Shown one piece after another: positions 1 through 9,407 of a stretch of DNA of 64,000 nt. The translations under genes and the position numbers were made by a program. A model generated the notes under the pieces. That model saw nothing but the letters and a program-made list of their open reading frames with translations. It searched no databases and was not told the origin of the DNA. Position 1 is the stretch's first letter, and each line of letters starts with the position of its first letter. Origin of the DNA: Streptomyces actinomycinicus (GTDB lineage: Bacteria > Actinomycetota > Actinomycetes > Streptomycetales > Streptomycetaceae); contig NZ_JAERRK010000023.1 in assembly GCF_016741775.1 (NCBI RefSeq), positions 101,249 through 165,248 of the forward strand, in the 5' to 3' direction.

Positions 1-61
1 CCGGTATGCGCCGAACCGCCCGGCTCGGCAGGGATGTCGCCTTCACTTGTGTCGGTTCTCC

Positions 62-3000
62 TTATTCACGGATGGTCATCGTGTAGTAGTAGGTCTGGTG
101 CACACTGGCCATCTGGTGGCCCTGACCTCGCTCCATGCCGATCCCCGTCCAGTCCGGCAGGTGGAACAGGGACTTGGTGCCCGTGTTGTTGAAGGCCGCG
201 ACGGCTACGGTGAACTCCCGCCTCTTCTTGTTGATGTTCACCACCTGGAAGACCTCGTTGTAGGACCCGAGGAAGGCGTCGGGTGTACCCGTGCCCCCCT
301 GCCCGTCCGTCTTCATCCCCCACAGGTCCTTGAAGAGGTTGGTCTTGGGGTCACTATACGAAGCGTCACCACCGAGCATGGACGGCGGCAGGTCCCAGTC
401 CGCGTCGACAGACCTGGTCAGGTACTTCAGCAGTTCCCGGTTGTGCGGGCCGGTCGCCAGCTGCTGTGTGATCCTGGCCCCCGCACCGAAGGTGAGGGCG
501 CCGCCCTTGCCGTCGAGCCACCGCTGCAGCACGTCCTGCCAGACGACGTCGGAGGTCTGGCCCTGCAGGTCGGCGCAGCCGGCGGCGACGCCGGAGCTGA
601 CTTCGGCCCCCTCGGTGCACGGCTTCATGTTGCCCCCGAGGACGTACACGTAGTTGCGCAGCTCGATGGCCAGCCTCTTGTTCAGTCCCTTCTGCGTGTT
701 CACGAGGGCGTTGAGCGCATTCTGGCAGGCCTGGTCGCACCCGGGTGCGGGAGCCGTCGCCGGGCCGCGCGGGGTGTTGGGGATGCCGCCGCTCGTGTGC
801 TGGCCGGACGGCTTGCCGTTCACCACCAGCGGCGGACGGTGTCCGCAGCGGCAGGCCCGGTTCAGGCCGGTGGGGTCGCTGTAGTTGACGGGATCGTTCG
901 CGGAGTAGCTGTAGGAGCTGAGCTTCTGCGGTTCGTACGGCGACTGCACCGGGTCCGTGGACAGGAACCGCCCCAGCTGGGGATCGTAGACACGCGCGCC
1001 CAGCAGCGAGAAGCCCGTCGAGTCGTCCTCGGCCTTGCCGAGGAAGCCGCGGTCGCTGCCGCCGGCCAGGCCGGTGGCCCCGCGCTGTGCCCCGAACGGC
1101 GTGTACCGGCGCCGGGTGACGACCCCGGCCACGCTCACCGCGAGCTGTGTGGACGCCTGCCCGTCTCCGAGCAGCCAGGTCAGCACGCCACCTGCGGAGC
1201 CGTCTGCGGTGCGCATGGCGAGACTGGCGTCCCCCGCGCTGTAGTAGCGGGTGGCCCTGGCCGCCGCCGTGCCCGACTTGTGCAGCTCGTGGCCGTCCAG
1301 GTAGAGGACGTTCTCCTGCTTCGAGGTGCGCAGGAGGACGTCGCCGTCCGCGTCGTAGACGTACCGGGTGGTCTCGTCGCCGCCGGTCTGCTTCTGGGTG
1401 ATGGAGGCCAGCCGGCGCTCCGGGGTCCAGTCGAGGGTGGAGGCGACCCCGCCGAAGGTACGGCTCTTCAGCTGGCCTGCGGCGTCGTAGCCATAGATGT
1501 CCGTGCCCGAGGGCGAGGTCACCGAGGCGACGGCGTGCGGGTGCGGCCGGTCCGGGGTGTAGGTGGACTCGTCGGCGCTGTAGCCGGCGTAGCCGTAGTC
1601 CTTCTTCACCGACCCGCTCCGGGTGGTGTCGATGACGGCCTGGACGTTGCCCATCCGGTCGTAGGCGTACTTCGTCTGGTACGGCGCCGGTCCCGCGAAG
1701 TCGGACTGCGGTGTGCTGCCGCAGCTGGTTGCCGCGGTGGTCCAGGCGTCCGTGAGCCGGTTCAGGTCGTCGTAGCCGAAGCACTCCTGCTGGTTGTCGG
1801 CCGAGGCGCGCAGCGCGGTGACCGCGCCGGAGTTGTCTCGGGTGTAGGTGTCGTCCTGGACCTTGGTGCCGGTGCCGTTCTTCACGGTGGTGGTGACGAT
1901 GTTCTTCAGCCAGCCGGTGCCGTTGGCGTCGTCGTAGGCGAAGGTCCGGGTGAGGGATGTGCCCGTGCCCGCGGTGCCGAAGCCGCGCGAGGTGAGCCGG
2001 CCCAGGCCGTCATAGCCGGTCCCGGACAGATAGGTGGTCAGGGCGCTGGAGACCTTGGAGAGCCTGCCCTGTGTGGTGTAGTCCGTGGTGACGGTCTCCC
2101 GGGGCAGGCCGCCGATCGCCGGGTAGTCCACCGAGGTGACGTGATCGACGGAGTCGTAGCCGTACCCGAAGGTGTACGAGCCCGCGAGACCTGCGCCGTC
2201 GTCCGGCACGGTGACCGTCTTCGACGTCGGGCGTCCGCCGGCGTCGTAGGTGTTCACCTTGGCGGTGTAGGCCTGCCCGCCGGAGTAGGTGGTGGACGCG
2301 GCCGGCAGGCCCTTGCCACCGGTGGCGGAGTCGTACGTCCGGCTGGTGAGCACGGTGGTGCCCTGCTTGGTCTTGGTGGACCGCATCAGGTTGTCGTACT
2401 CGTACGTGAGGACGGTCTTGTTGGCGTCCTCGGTGGTCAGCACCTGGCCGTTGGCGTCGTACGTCGTCGAACTCGCGCCGGCGTCGGGGTCCTCGGTGGT
2501 GAGCCGGTCACCCGCCCAGTTGTAGGTGTAGTGGGTGGTGTTGCCGCGCGAGTCGTGGATGTACTTCAGCTTCCCGCTGCGCGTGTACTCGTACGAGGTG
2601 GTGTACGACTCGGCACCGATGTGCTCGACCACCTTCTCGGTGCGGCCGTAGACGTCCGTGTAGGTGTCGACGGGGCCGCCGGTGGGCGGGAAGACCGTGG
2701 TCAGGTCGGCGCCGCCGTAGCGGGTGACGGTCTTGTTGACCGGCTGGACCACACCGTTGACCTGGATCTGGCTCAGGGTGGTGCGCCCGGCCCAGTCGAC
2801 CTCCGCGTCGGTGTACGACGGCAGGTCGGCGACGGCCGCGTTCACCGGGCCCGAGCCGGTCGCCCCGGAGTTGTAGAACGGCGCCGAGGTGCCGGCCACG
2901 TTGCCCGAGGAGTCGTAGCGGGTCACGGTCACGGTGCGGCCCGTGCCCGTGGCCGACGGCTCCTGCTTCTCGCGTTCCCGGCCCAGCCCGTCGCTGTAGA

Positions 3001-6000
3001 CGACCGACTTGGCGTAGGTCGCGCTCTTCTGGAGGGTCTCGGTGGTGGTTCTCATGTCGGCGCCGGTGGCCACATCGGGCACGCCCGTCTCCGAGGCGGC
3101 GACCGGGACGTCATAGGCGAACTTCATGGACGGGTTGCCGTCGGGGTAGTTCGCGGACTCGGTCGGTTTGAAGACCTGGGCGAGACGGCCCACGGCGTCG
3201 TAGACGACATGGGTGGTGTTGCCGTTGGCGTCCACGGTCTTCCAGGGGCGGCCGAAGAACCGGGAGTCGTACTCCGTGCTCGTCATCGCCGTGGCCGGGC
3301 CGGCGGTGCCGTCCGGGTCCGGAGTCGTGGTGGTGATGCCGTCGAGCGGCCAGGACGTCGGCGGGTTGTAGGCCGTCGTGGTCAGGTTGTTCTTGCCGTC
3401 CCAGGCCTTGATCCGGCGTCCGGCGTCGTCGTAGTCGCTCTTCGCGGCGCGGAAGGTGGCGGCGTCGGTGTAGACGCGTACCTCCGTGGCGTTGCCGTCG
3501 GTCAGTTTCGTGTCGTTCTCGGTGAACGAGGCCGCGTGATCGTAGAACGTGACGGTCCGCTTGTCCTGGTGCAGGGTGTCCAGCCCAGCCGCCTGGTCCT
3601 CCGCCTGGGTGGTGCAGGAGACGCTGTAGTGCCGTTCGTCGTCCTGGTACACCATCCAGCGCTTGGTACCGGTCCCGTCGAGCGTGTCGGTGTTGTAGGT
3701 GCGGCCGTACTCGGTGCAGGTGTTGTCGGAGACGCCTGTCGCACCCCAGTCGTCGATCCGCATCGGCAGGCCGAACGTGGTGGAGGCCGTCTCGTTGTCG
3801 TCGTACTCGTTCTCGACGATGTGCTCACGCCAGGTGGCCGGGTCGTCGGAGGACGTCGCCAGCTTCTCCAGGCTCCGGGTCCGGTCCTCGCGGACGATCC
3901 GCGCGTCCGGAAGGCCCGTGTACTGCGCGGTGTTGTGCGTCCAGTACTCGTGCCACTGCCGGGACTGCGCCTTGTCCTCGTGGTCGCGGCTCGACGTCTC
4001 CAGCGTCCTGCCCGCGAGCCACGGCGAGTCCGTCCACTCCTTGCCGTCGGAGTCGGCGATCTTCACCGTCCGTGTCTGCGCCGGGTCCGTCTTGGACGTC
4101 CGGTCCCCGTCGAGGCCCCGGTAGAGCCAGTAGTACGTGGAGTGCTTGTTGCCGCCGGCTCCCGTGGTCACCAGCACCTTGCCGTAGCCACGCCACTCCG
4201 ACCAGGACTCGTCCTCGTCCTTGCCGATCGGGTCGGCCGTGAAGCGCCACCCCGGAGCACCGTCGTACTCGTAGGTCGTGGTCATCGAGGGGTCGCCGTC
4301 GGCCAGGTCACCCGGGTCGACGGCCATCTTGGTGACGACGAACTTCTTGAACCAGCCGGACTTCTCGGTCTCCGAACCCTCGGGGGTCCACTTCTGCCAG
4401 AAGCACTCGTAGTGGTTGTCCGACTGGGACGGCAGGTTGTTCGCGTCGCACTGCCGGTCGATCGCGCCGCCGTCGTCCGTGGCGTGCCCGTAGGTGGCGC
4501 TGATCACCGCGCCGGTGTCGGTGAACACCTTGTTCACCCGGCGGAAGTTCAGTTCGCCGTCGCCGACCTTGTTGTCCTGCCACTCACCGTTGAAGTTCAG
4601 CGTCGGCAGGGTGATGTCGTCGCCCGCGTAGCTGCGGCGCTGGATGTAGTCGAGCCACAGCTGATCGCCGACCGCCCCGGACGGGTCCATCAGCGCGTAC
4701 TTCATCTGGTACTGACGCACGGTGTCCCAGTCGGCGGCGTTGGTGTCGCGGACCTTGACCAGGATGTCCCACAGCATGCCGCGCTGGAAGAATGTGGGGA
4801 AGTACGTCTTCCCGGCGCAGCTCTCCCCGTCCTCGGGGCCGTCGCAGATCAGGTCGACAGGCACGTCAGGGTACGACGACGGCTTGGCGTCGATCGTCGG
4901 GCAGTCCGGGGTGACGTTGTCCAGCGGGTCCTGCTCGCTCATCCGCTCGACGCACCGGTTGACGTGCTGGAAGTCGACCTGCCCGGGCAGCTGTGCACCC
5001 GGTATCTGGGAGGACCAGCCGTAGTCGATGCGCTCGAGGTAGGAGGCGGAGTCGTACGAGCGGGCCTTGTCGGCCGCCGCCACCGACCGGTAGAAGTTCG
5101 TCTCCTTCTTGTAGAAGTAGGAGTTCTCCACCTCGTTCGGCGTCACCACACGGTCGAGGTTCCACCGGTAGGCCTGCTTGCACGGGCTCGGGTACGAGGC
5201 ATGGCACGGCTCACCCTCGTCGTCACCGACCACGGGCACGGTCAGGACGGAGTTCGTCTTTTCACGCTCGTTCTGGGAGTTGAGTCGCTCGGTGCGGCCC
5301 CAGCCGAAGTAGTAGCGCGTGCCGTCCTGGTGGGTGATGACCCAGAACTCGTCCGTGTTGTCGCTGCCGTAGCCGCCGTTGAGCTTCTGGACCCGCCAGC
5401 CCTCGTCGTCCTTCAGGTGGAAGGAGGCCGTTCCGGTGTTGTCCTGGACCAGCTCCGACGTGGTGCCGCCGAGGTTGATGACGTAGTTGGCGCCGTTGGG
5501 GTCGGCACCGGAGTTCGGCGAGTCCCAGCAGAGGTCACCGAAGTCCGGGTGGCCGTCCTGGCTGCAGTTCTTGTAGCGCCGCTCGATGTAGCCGACGTCG
5601 AGGTCCCAGCCCATGCCGACCCAGGAGGCCTGGTTGTTCGAAGCCGACGTACGGCCGTCGATGCCCTGGGAGTTGTAGTTGAGGGAGACCTCGGGGGCCT
5701 GGCCCATCGGGGGGTCGGGTATCTCGATCGGCACCGAGTAGGTGAAGGCGCCGGAGCCGAGCGAGACGTCCCACTTGCCGGTGGGTGACAGGGTGCTCGC
5801 CCGGTAGTCGCCCTTGTCGGACGAGGACCCCGAGGTCAGCGTGTACACGGCCGGATCGGAGACGGCATACATGCCGGACATCTGCTCGGTCTGCGGAGCC
5901 GCCTGGACCGTCGCGGTCAGGGTCTGCCGGCCGCTGTCGTTGTGTGCCGGGACGTACTGCGCCTTCTGGCAGGCCTTGGCCTCGGGGGTGGTCGCGGCGC

Positions 6001-6640
6001 AGGCCGGCAGCCTGACCATCCGCAGCCGGTGCGCGAAGTCACCGCCGTAGGCGCGGGCGAAGCCAGAGTAGTCGATGGACACGTCTACCGCGCCCGTCGT
6101 GGCGCCGCCGTCCCTGCGGGCCACCCGCACTCCGAGGCCGAGGCCCCCGGCCGCCTCGGCCTTCTTGCGGTCCAGCACCTGCAGTTCGACCTTGGCCGGG
6201 GCTCGGCCCGCCGGCTTCGCGGCGGACGCGGGCCGCGCGGCCGTCGGCCGTACGGTCACCACGGACGCCTTGGCCGGCCCGCTCCCCGCCCGAAGGTCGA
6301 GCGTGACCTTCACAGGCTTGGGCCAGGACGCCTTGGGCGCCTTCTTCAGGGTCGGCTCGGTGGCTTGCGGAACGGGCGTGTCCAACGCCCTGGCTCGCAC
6401 ACTCGGTTCGCCGCCCTTGGGCAGCGCGGCCGCCGCCGTCACCGGTGCGAGCACCAGAGCGGACAGCAGACCGGCCATCAGCCCACTGCCGACCAGCGCG
6501 GCCATGCCGCGCGAGCGCAATCGTCTCACAGACTTCAGCTCAGCTTTCTTGGAGAACCGACGCACGTCGACCACTCGCGCCCACCGGCGGCTGCTGTGCC
6601 CGGCTGTGTGTTCGCTGTGCACCGATCGCGACAGCGGCAC
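62..6640 (-). CDS. SpvB/RHS-repeat polymorphic toxin-type secreted protein
   Basis: Very large (up to 2192 aa) secreted RHS/YD-repeat protein. A basic N-terminus followed by a hydrophobic stretch (about residues 46-72, ending in an Ala-rich site) is a Sec-type signal. Residues about 285-700 resemble the SpvB/TcdB N-terminal region; YD repeats (xxGRLxxxxxxxxxxxxYxYD-type) fill roughly 1150-1830. The RHS core closes with RVYDPQLGRFLSTDP and DPTGL at about residue 1926. After it comes a unique 266-aa tail, the usual place of a toxin domain in polymorphic toxins. I do not recognise the tail's activity. It starts Cys-rich and Pro-rich and ends in an aromatic-rich segment. The first codon is a GTG with a poor ribosome site; in-frame GTGs at residues 23, 26 and 38 are alternative starts. 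The gene reads toward the left edge, so a downstream immunity gene would be outside the window. Confidence 0.88.
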   Translation of the reverse strand: MPLSRSVHSEHTAGHSSRRWARVVDVRRFSKKAELKSVRRLRSRGMAALVGSGLMAGLLSALVLAPVTAAAALPKGGEPSVRARALDTPVPQATEPTLKKAPKASWPKPVKVTLDLRAGSGPAKASVVTVRPTAARPASAAKPAGRAPAKVELQVLDRKKAEAAGGLGLGVRVARRDGGATTGAVDVSIDYSGFARAYGGDFAHRLRMVRLPACAATTPEAKACQKAQYVPAHNDSGRQTLTATVQAAPQTEQMSGMYAVSDPAVYTLTSGSSSDKGDYRASTLSPTGKWDVSLGSGAFTYSVPIEIPDPPMGQAPEVSLNYNSQGIDGRTSASNNQASWVGMGWDLDVGYIERRYKNCSQDGHPDFGDLCWDSPNSGADPNGANYVINLGGTTSELVQDNTGTASFHLKDDEGWRVQKLNGGYGSDNTDEFWVITHQDGTRYYFGWGRTERLNSQNEREKTNSVLTVPVVGDDEGEPCHASYPSPCKQAYRWNLDRVVTPNEVENSYFYKKETNFYRSVAAADKARSYDSASYLERIDYGWSSQIPGAQLPGQVDFQHVNRCVERMSEQDPLDNVTPDCPTIDAKPSSYPDVPVDLICDGPEDGESCAGKTYFPTFFQRGMLWDILVKVRDTNAADWDTVRQYQMKYALMDPSGAVGDQLWLDYIQRRSYAGDDITLPTLNFNGEWQDNKVGDGELNFRRVNKVFTDTGAVISATYGHATDDGGAIDRQCDANNLPSQSDNHYECFWQKWTPEGSETEKSGWFKKFVVTKMAVDPGDLADGDPSMTTTYEYDGAPGWRFTADPIGKDEDESWSEWRGYGKVLVTTGAGGNKHSTYYWLYRGLDGDRTSKTDPAQTRTVKIADSDGKEWTDSPWLAGRTLETSSRDHEDKAQSRQWHEYWTHNTAQYTGLPDARIVREDRTRSLEKLATSSDDPATWREHIVENEYDDNETASTTFGLPMRIDDWGATGVSDNTCTEYGRTYNTDTLDGTGTKRWMVYQDDERHYSVSCTTQAEDQAAGLDTLHQDKRTVTFYDHAASFTENDTKLTDGNATEVRVYTDAATFRAAKSDYDDAGRRIKAWDGKNNLTTTAYNPPTSWPLDGITTTTPDPDGTAGPATAMTSTEYDSRFFGRPWKTVDANGNTTHVVYDAVGRLAQVFKPTESANYPDGNPSMKFAYDVPVAASETGVPDVATGADMRTTTETLQKSATYAKSVVYSDGLGREREKQEPSATGTGRTVTVTRYDSSGNVAGTSAPFYNSGATGSGPVNAAVADLPSYTDAEVDWAGRTTLSQIQVNGVVQPVNKTVTRYGGADLTTVFPPTGGPVDTYTDVYGRTEKVVEHIGAESYTTSYEYTRSGKLKYIHDSRGNTTHYTYNWAGDRLTTEDPDAGASSTTYDANGQVLTTEDANKTVLTYEYDNLMRSTKTKQGTTVLTSRTYDSATGGKGLPAASTTYSGGQAYTAKVNTYDAGGRPTSKTVTVPDDGAGLAGSYTFGYGYDSVDHVTSVDYPAIGGLPRETVTTDYTTQGRLSKVSSALTTYLSGTGYDGLGRLTSRGFGTAGTGTSLTRTFAYDDANGTGWLKNIVTTTVKNGTGTKVQDDTYTRDNSGAVTALRASADNQQECFGYDDLNRLTDAWTTAATSCGSTPQSDFAGPAPYQTKYAYDRMGNVQAVIDTTRSGSVKKDYGYAGYSADESTYTPDRPHPHAVASVTSPSGTDIYGYDAAGQLKSRTFGGVASTLDWTPERRLASITQKQTGGDETTRYVYDADGDVLLRTSKQENVLYLDGHELHKSGTAAARATRYYSAGDASLAMRTADGSAGGVLTWLLGDGQASTQLAVSVAGVVTRRRYTPFGAQRGATGLAGGSDRGFLGKAEDDSTGFSLLGARVYDPQLGRFLSTDPVQSPYEPQKLSSYSYSANDPVNYSDPTGLNRACRCGHRPPLVVNGKPSGQHTSGGIPNTPRGPATAPAPGCDQACQNALNALVNTQKGLNKRLAIELRNYVYVLGGNMKPCTEGAEVSSGVAAGCADLQGQTSDVVWQDVLQRWLDGKGGALTFGAGARITQQLATGPHNRELLKYLTRSVDADWDLPPSMLGGDASYSDPKTNLFKDLWGMKTDGQGGTGTPDAFLGSYNEVFQVVNINKKRREFTVAVAAFNNTGTKSLFHLPDWTGIGMERGQGHQMASVHQTYYYTMTIRE

Positions 6641-6812
6641 GGACCCTAGGCGTCATTGGAATGTCCTGTCCAGTTCAAGGGAAGGTCAAGTTCCGGACAC
6701 TGTCGCATTCGTCGAACTTCTGACAAGATCCGTGCCCGTCACCTGTGAGAGATCGCAACAGTGGACGTACGCCCAGGTCAGGGCCATCGGTCCACCTGGG
6801 GAGGGAAATCAG

Positions 6813-8084
6813 ATGCGACGTACATCCCGTTTCGGGGCGTCGAGGATCGCCGCTGTTCTCAGTGCCATCGTGCTCGCCGCCGGACTCCAGTTGGGCACCG
6901 CGCCCGAGGCCGCGGCCGCCGTGGCCGAGGGCCCCGTCTTCAACAAGCCCACCGGCACCGAGGCCGAGCAGCAGGCGATCCGCACGCAGTTGCTGACGTT
7001 CATCGGCACCGCGGCGCCCGGGTCCGACATCAAGGTGGCGATGTACCACCTGTGGGACGAGGAGGTGGCCCAGGCTCTCGCCGACGCGCACACCGTCCGC
7101 GGGGTCAACGTCCAGGTGATGCTGGACCATTCGAGTTCGACATCGGCCACGGACACCTCGTACGGCATCCTCACGACCGCGCTGGGCACCGACCGGACCC
7201 AGGGGTCCTTCGTCGGCACCTGCCCGGCAAAGCAGTCCTGCCTCGGCGATCCCGATGTCCTGCCCAGCAATGGCCTCAACCACAACAAGTTCTGGCTGTT
7301 CTCCCAGGTCGACGGGGCCTCCGACCTCGTGGTGCAGAGTTCCTCGAACATGTCCCCCTCGGCCTACAGCCGCATGTGGAACAACGCGTTCGTGCTGCCG
7401 TTCAACGTTCCGATGTACACGGCGTACACGAACTACTTCGCCAAGCTGAAGGCGATGGACTGGCGGAGCTGGGCCTACGCCTCGACCACGTCGAGCCCGT
7501 TCAAGGTGTACTTCTTCCCCTACCCGGGCTCGGGGAACACCAACGACACCATCTGGAACGTCCTCGACAACGTGACCTGCAAGTACACCTCGGGCGGCGT
7601 GGCCAAGCAGACCAAGATCCGCGTCGCCGTGCTCCGGCTCACCCGGCAGGGTGTCGCCGAGAAGCTGACGGCTCTGCAGAAGGCCGGCTGCTCCGTCGAC
7701 GTCGTGTATGCCGAGACCGACAGCGCCGCCGGCACCGGCACGCCGGGCACCTGGGAGGCGCTGCACGTCTCCGGCGGTCCCGCCGTCCGCTGCTACAACT
7801 GGGACGAGGACGGTGACCCCGCCACCACCAACTCGGTCATCCACTCCAAGTACCTGCTGATCGACGGCATGTACGACGGAGCGGTCAACAAGGTGCTGTG
7901 GACCGGGAGCCACAACTATTCCGGCCCCTCGCTCCGGGAGAACGACGAGGCGCTGCTCAAGGTGGACAACTCGGCGTACCACGACGCCTACGTCAGCAAC
8001 TTCAACGCGGTGAAGGCCGCCGCGGTCCCCGGCACCGCCGACGGCACCGACGCCTGCAAGGGCGTCACCAAGACGGCCGACTGA
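6813..8084 (+). CDS. Secreted phospholipase D-like (HKD) protein
   Basis: 423-aa exported member of the PLD superfamily, which hydrolyses or transfers phosphodiester bonds. A signal peptide covers residues 1 to about 36 (two Arg, hydrophobic core, AAAA site). Two HKD half-sites are present: HNKFWLFSQVD around H157/K159 and HSKYLLIDG around H344/K346/D351, giving the two-lobed single-chain active site. The ATG follows a GGGGAGGG purine tract 8 bases upstream. An in-frame open stretch continues upstream to about 6075, but it lies opposite the neighbouring gene's 5' end and lacks a signal, so the later start is preferred. It is divergent from the RHS gene. Substrate (lipid or nucleic acid) cannot be told from sequence; secretion makes an extracellular phospholipid or teichoic-type substrate plausible. 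Confidence 0.9.
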   Translation: MRRTSRFGASRIAAVLSAIVLAAGLQLGTAPEAAAAVAEGPVFNKPTGTEAEQQAIRTQLLTFIGTAAPGSDIKVAMYHLWDEEVAQALADAHTVRGVNVQVMLDHSSSTSATDTSYGILTTALGTDRTQGSFVGTCPAKQSCLGDPDVLPSNGLNHNKFWLFSQVDGASDLVVQSSSNMSPSAYSRMWNNAFVLPFNVPMYTAYTNYFAKLKAMDWRSWAYASTTSSPFKVYFFPYPGSGNTNDTIWNVLDNVTCKYTSGGVAKQTKIRVAVLRLTRQGVAEKLTALQKAGCSVDVVYAETDSAAGTGTPGTWEALHVSGGPAVRCYNWDEDGDPATTNSVIHSKYLLIDGMYDGAVNKVLWTGSHNYSGPSLRENDEALLKVDNSAYHDAYVSNFNAVKAAAVPGTADGTDACKGVTKTAD

Positions 8085-8106
8085 GCCCACGGGAAGCCCG
8101 GCGGAT

Positions 8107-8136
8107 ACCCGTTCCACCGAACTAGGCGGAACGGGT
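8107..8136 (+). terminator. Hairpin downstream of the secreted PLD gene
   Basis: Perfect 9-bp arms (ACCCGTTCC / GGAACGGGT) separated by 12 bases, 22 bases after the stop codon. There is no clear T-run, which is common for Streptomyces terminators. Confidence 0.5.
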
Positions 8137-8223
8137 CAATTCGCGGCAGAGCCATGCGCCCAACCGGTTTGATACAGGACCAATTCAGTAGCCTCTTTGG
8201 AGATTTCGACGCCGGAGGCCGCT

Positions 8224-8562
8224 ATGCGCAATTTCCACCTCAAGATCTACGATGCCAACATCCCCGCCCAAGAGCACCTCTGCGCGGCCTTCGTCACAGC
8301 CACCGTGTGCGAGGAAAAGGTCCACACACAGCTGGCGGAGAGCACCAACAAACCCCGGTGGCACTGGGCCCACACGTTCACTAATGCGCGGTCGGACTGC
8401 CGCATCAAGCTTGCGATCTACGCCGACCAGACACCCGACTCGCCTGATCGACTGGGGTCGGCTGAGATGACCGTCGGCGAATTCCTGCACGGCAAGGAGG
8501 ACATGAAGCAGACCGTCAGCGCCGGAGACTGCTCCCTCACCGTCTCGGCCCGGTGGGAGTGA
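8224..8562 (+). CDS. Small hypothetical protein, possibly C2-like
   Basis: 112-aa cytoplasmic protein starting at an ATG with GGAGG five bases upstream (an earlier in-frame ATG at 8197 has no such site). The order of predicted beta strands (HLKIYDANI, FVTATV, IKLAIYAD, SAEMTVGEF, CSLTVSARW) with a central NKPRWHWAHTF segment resembles a compact C2-type beta sandwich, but the usual Asp calcium loops are not obvious. No membrane segment or signal. It stands alone between the PLD gene and a degenerate stretch. Function unknown. Confidence 0.65.
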   Translation: MRNFHLKIYDANIPAQEHLCAAFVTATVCEEKVHTQLAESTNKPRWHWAHTFTNARSDCRIKLAIYADQTPDSPDRLGSAEMTVGEFLHGKEDMKQTVSAGDCSLTVSARWE

Positions 8563-8961
8563 CTGACAACTAGTAGTGCAACTGCGTACGCGTCTCTCTC
8601 GGAAGCCTGTCTGCCGCGCGCTGCGAGGTGGTCGGCCGGCGCGGTGAGCTGGCCGTGTCGCGGCGAAGGCCGCTGCGCGCTTCTCCTCCGCAGGGCAGCG
8701 TCAGCGAACCGTCGGCCACCGGTTCTCGTGCGGCGTCCAGACGACGCAGCACGCCTCGCGTACGCACACCGGCTCCAGGCCGGGCACAAGTAGCCGCATC
8801 ATGCGCTTCAGGAAGGCGTTCTGCTGCTGTGTATGCGCTGCCGGGCGCTCCACGAAACGGCTTCCCGCGCCGTGCGCGATTGGTAGACGATCGGCGGCAT
8901 GGCCGGTCCGGGCGTCTCTGCGCATCACCGTCACCGTCCCGCGCACAAGCCGCGCTCCTGA
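8563..8961. other. Intergenic stretch with no supported gene
   Basis: About 400 bases with open frames on both strands, but none has a start site, a recognisable domain or a convincing composition. It sits directly before a lectin relic and may be decayed DNA. Confidence 0.4.
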
Positions 8962-9129
8962 CGCGAGCGCCAACTCCACCACCACAGCACCTACGGCCAG
9001 TACCGCTTGGTCAACGCCAAGAGCGGCAAGTGTCTGAACGTGAACGGTGCGAGCAAGCAGAACGGCGCCGACCTCATCCAGTGGCCGTGCAGCGACGCGG
9101 CCAACAGCCGCTTCCGGATCATCGACTGA
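8962..9129 (+). pseudogene. Relic of a ricin-B-type (RICIN) lectin domain
   Basis: After an in-frame TGA at 8959-8961 the frame reads about 55 residues ending at a TGA at 9127-9129. The segment YGQYRLVNAKSGKCLNV is followed by NGADLIQWPCSD and NSRFRIID. This is one beta-trefoil lobe of a ricin-B lectin (SGKCL and the Q-W motif are diagnostic). No start codon, signal peptide or catalytic domain precedes it. Such domains normally form the C-terminus of secreted glycoside hydrolases or proteases, so this is the 3' end of a deleted gene. Confidence 0.8.
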
Positions 9130-9407
9130 CGCTGTTCCCCGCCGTCCGCCCCTGCCTGCGCGGCTGGGGCGGACGGCGCCGGCGGGCACACGCAGGCACG
9201 AATCGGCTGACACGGCAAACCGCCGCACCACACGGTGAGCCGCCATCCTCATCCGGGCACGGCGCTGACCAAGGAGACACAGCGCGGTGAGTGGAAGTTG
9301 CCGCACCAGTCCGGCTGTCACCGGCGAGGCAAGCGGCTTGTCACCCTTTCTGACTCGGCAGCATTTCTGTCACCGGCTGCGGGAGGGTGTGTGACGGGCC
9401 CGACGGT

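Noticed and set aside
47..5788. A 1913-codon open frame on the plus strand
   Set aside because: It is exactly antisense to the RHS gene. The protein is Val/Arg/Gly-rich with no domain, as expected for the opposite frame of a high-GC gene. The minus-strand protein has clear RHS structure.
6075..6812. Longer N-terminus for the secreted PLD gene
   Set aside because: The extra sequence lies over the 5' part and leader of the divergent RHS gene, is Arg/Ser/Pro-rich, and would bury the signal peptide.
8701..9321. A 206-codon minus-strand frame
   Set aside because: It is antisense to the ricin-lectin relic and lacks a recognisable domain.
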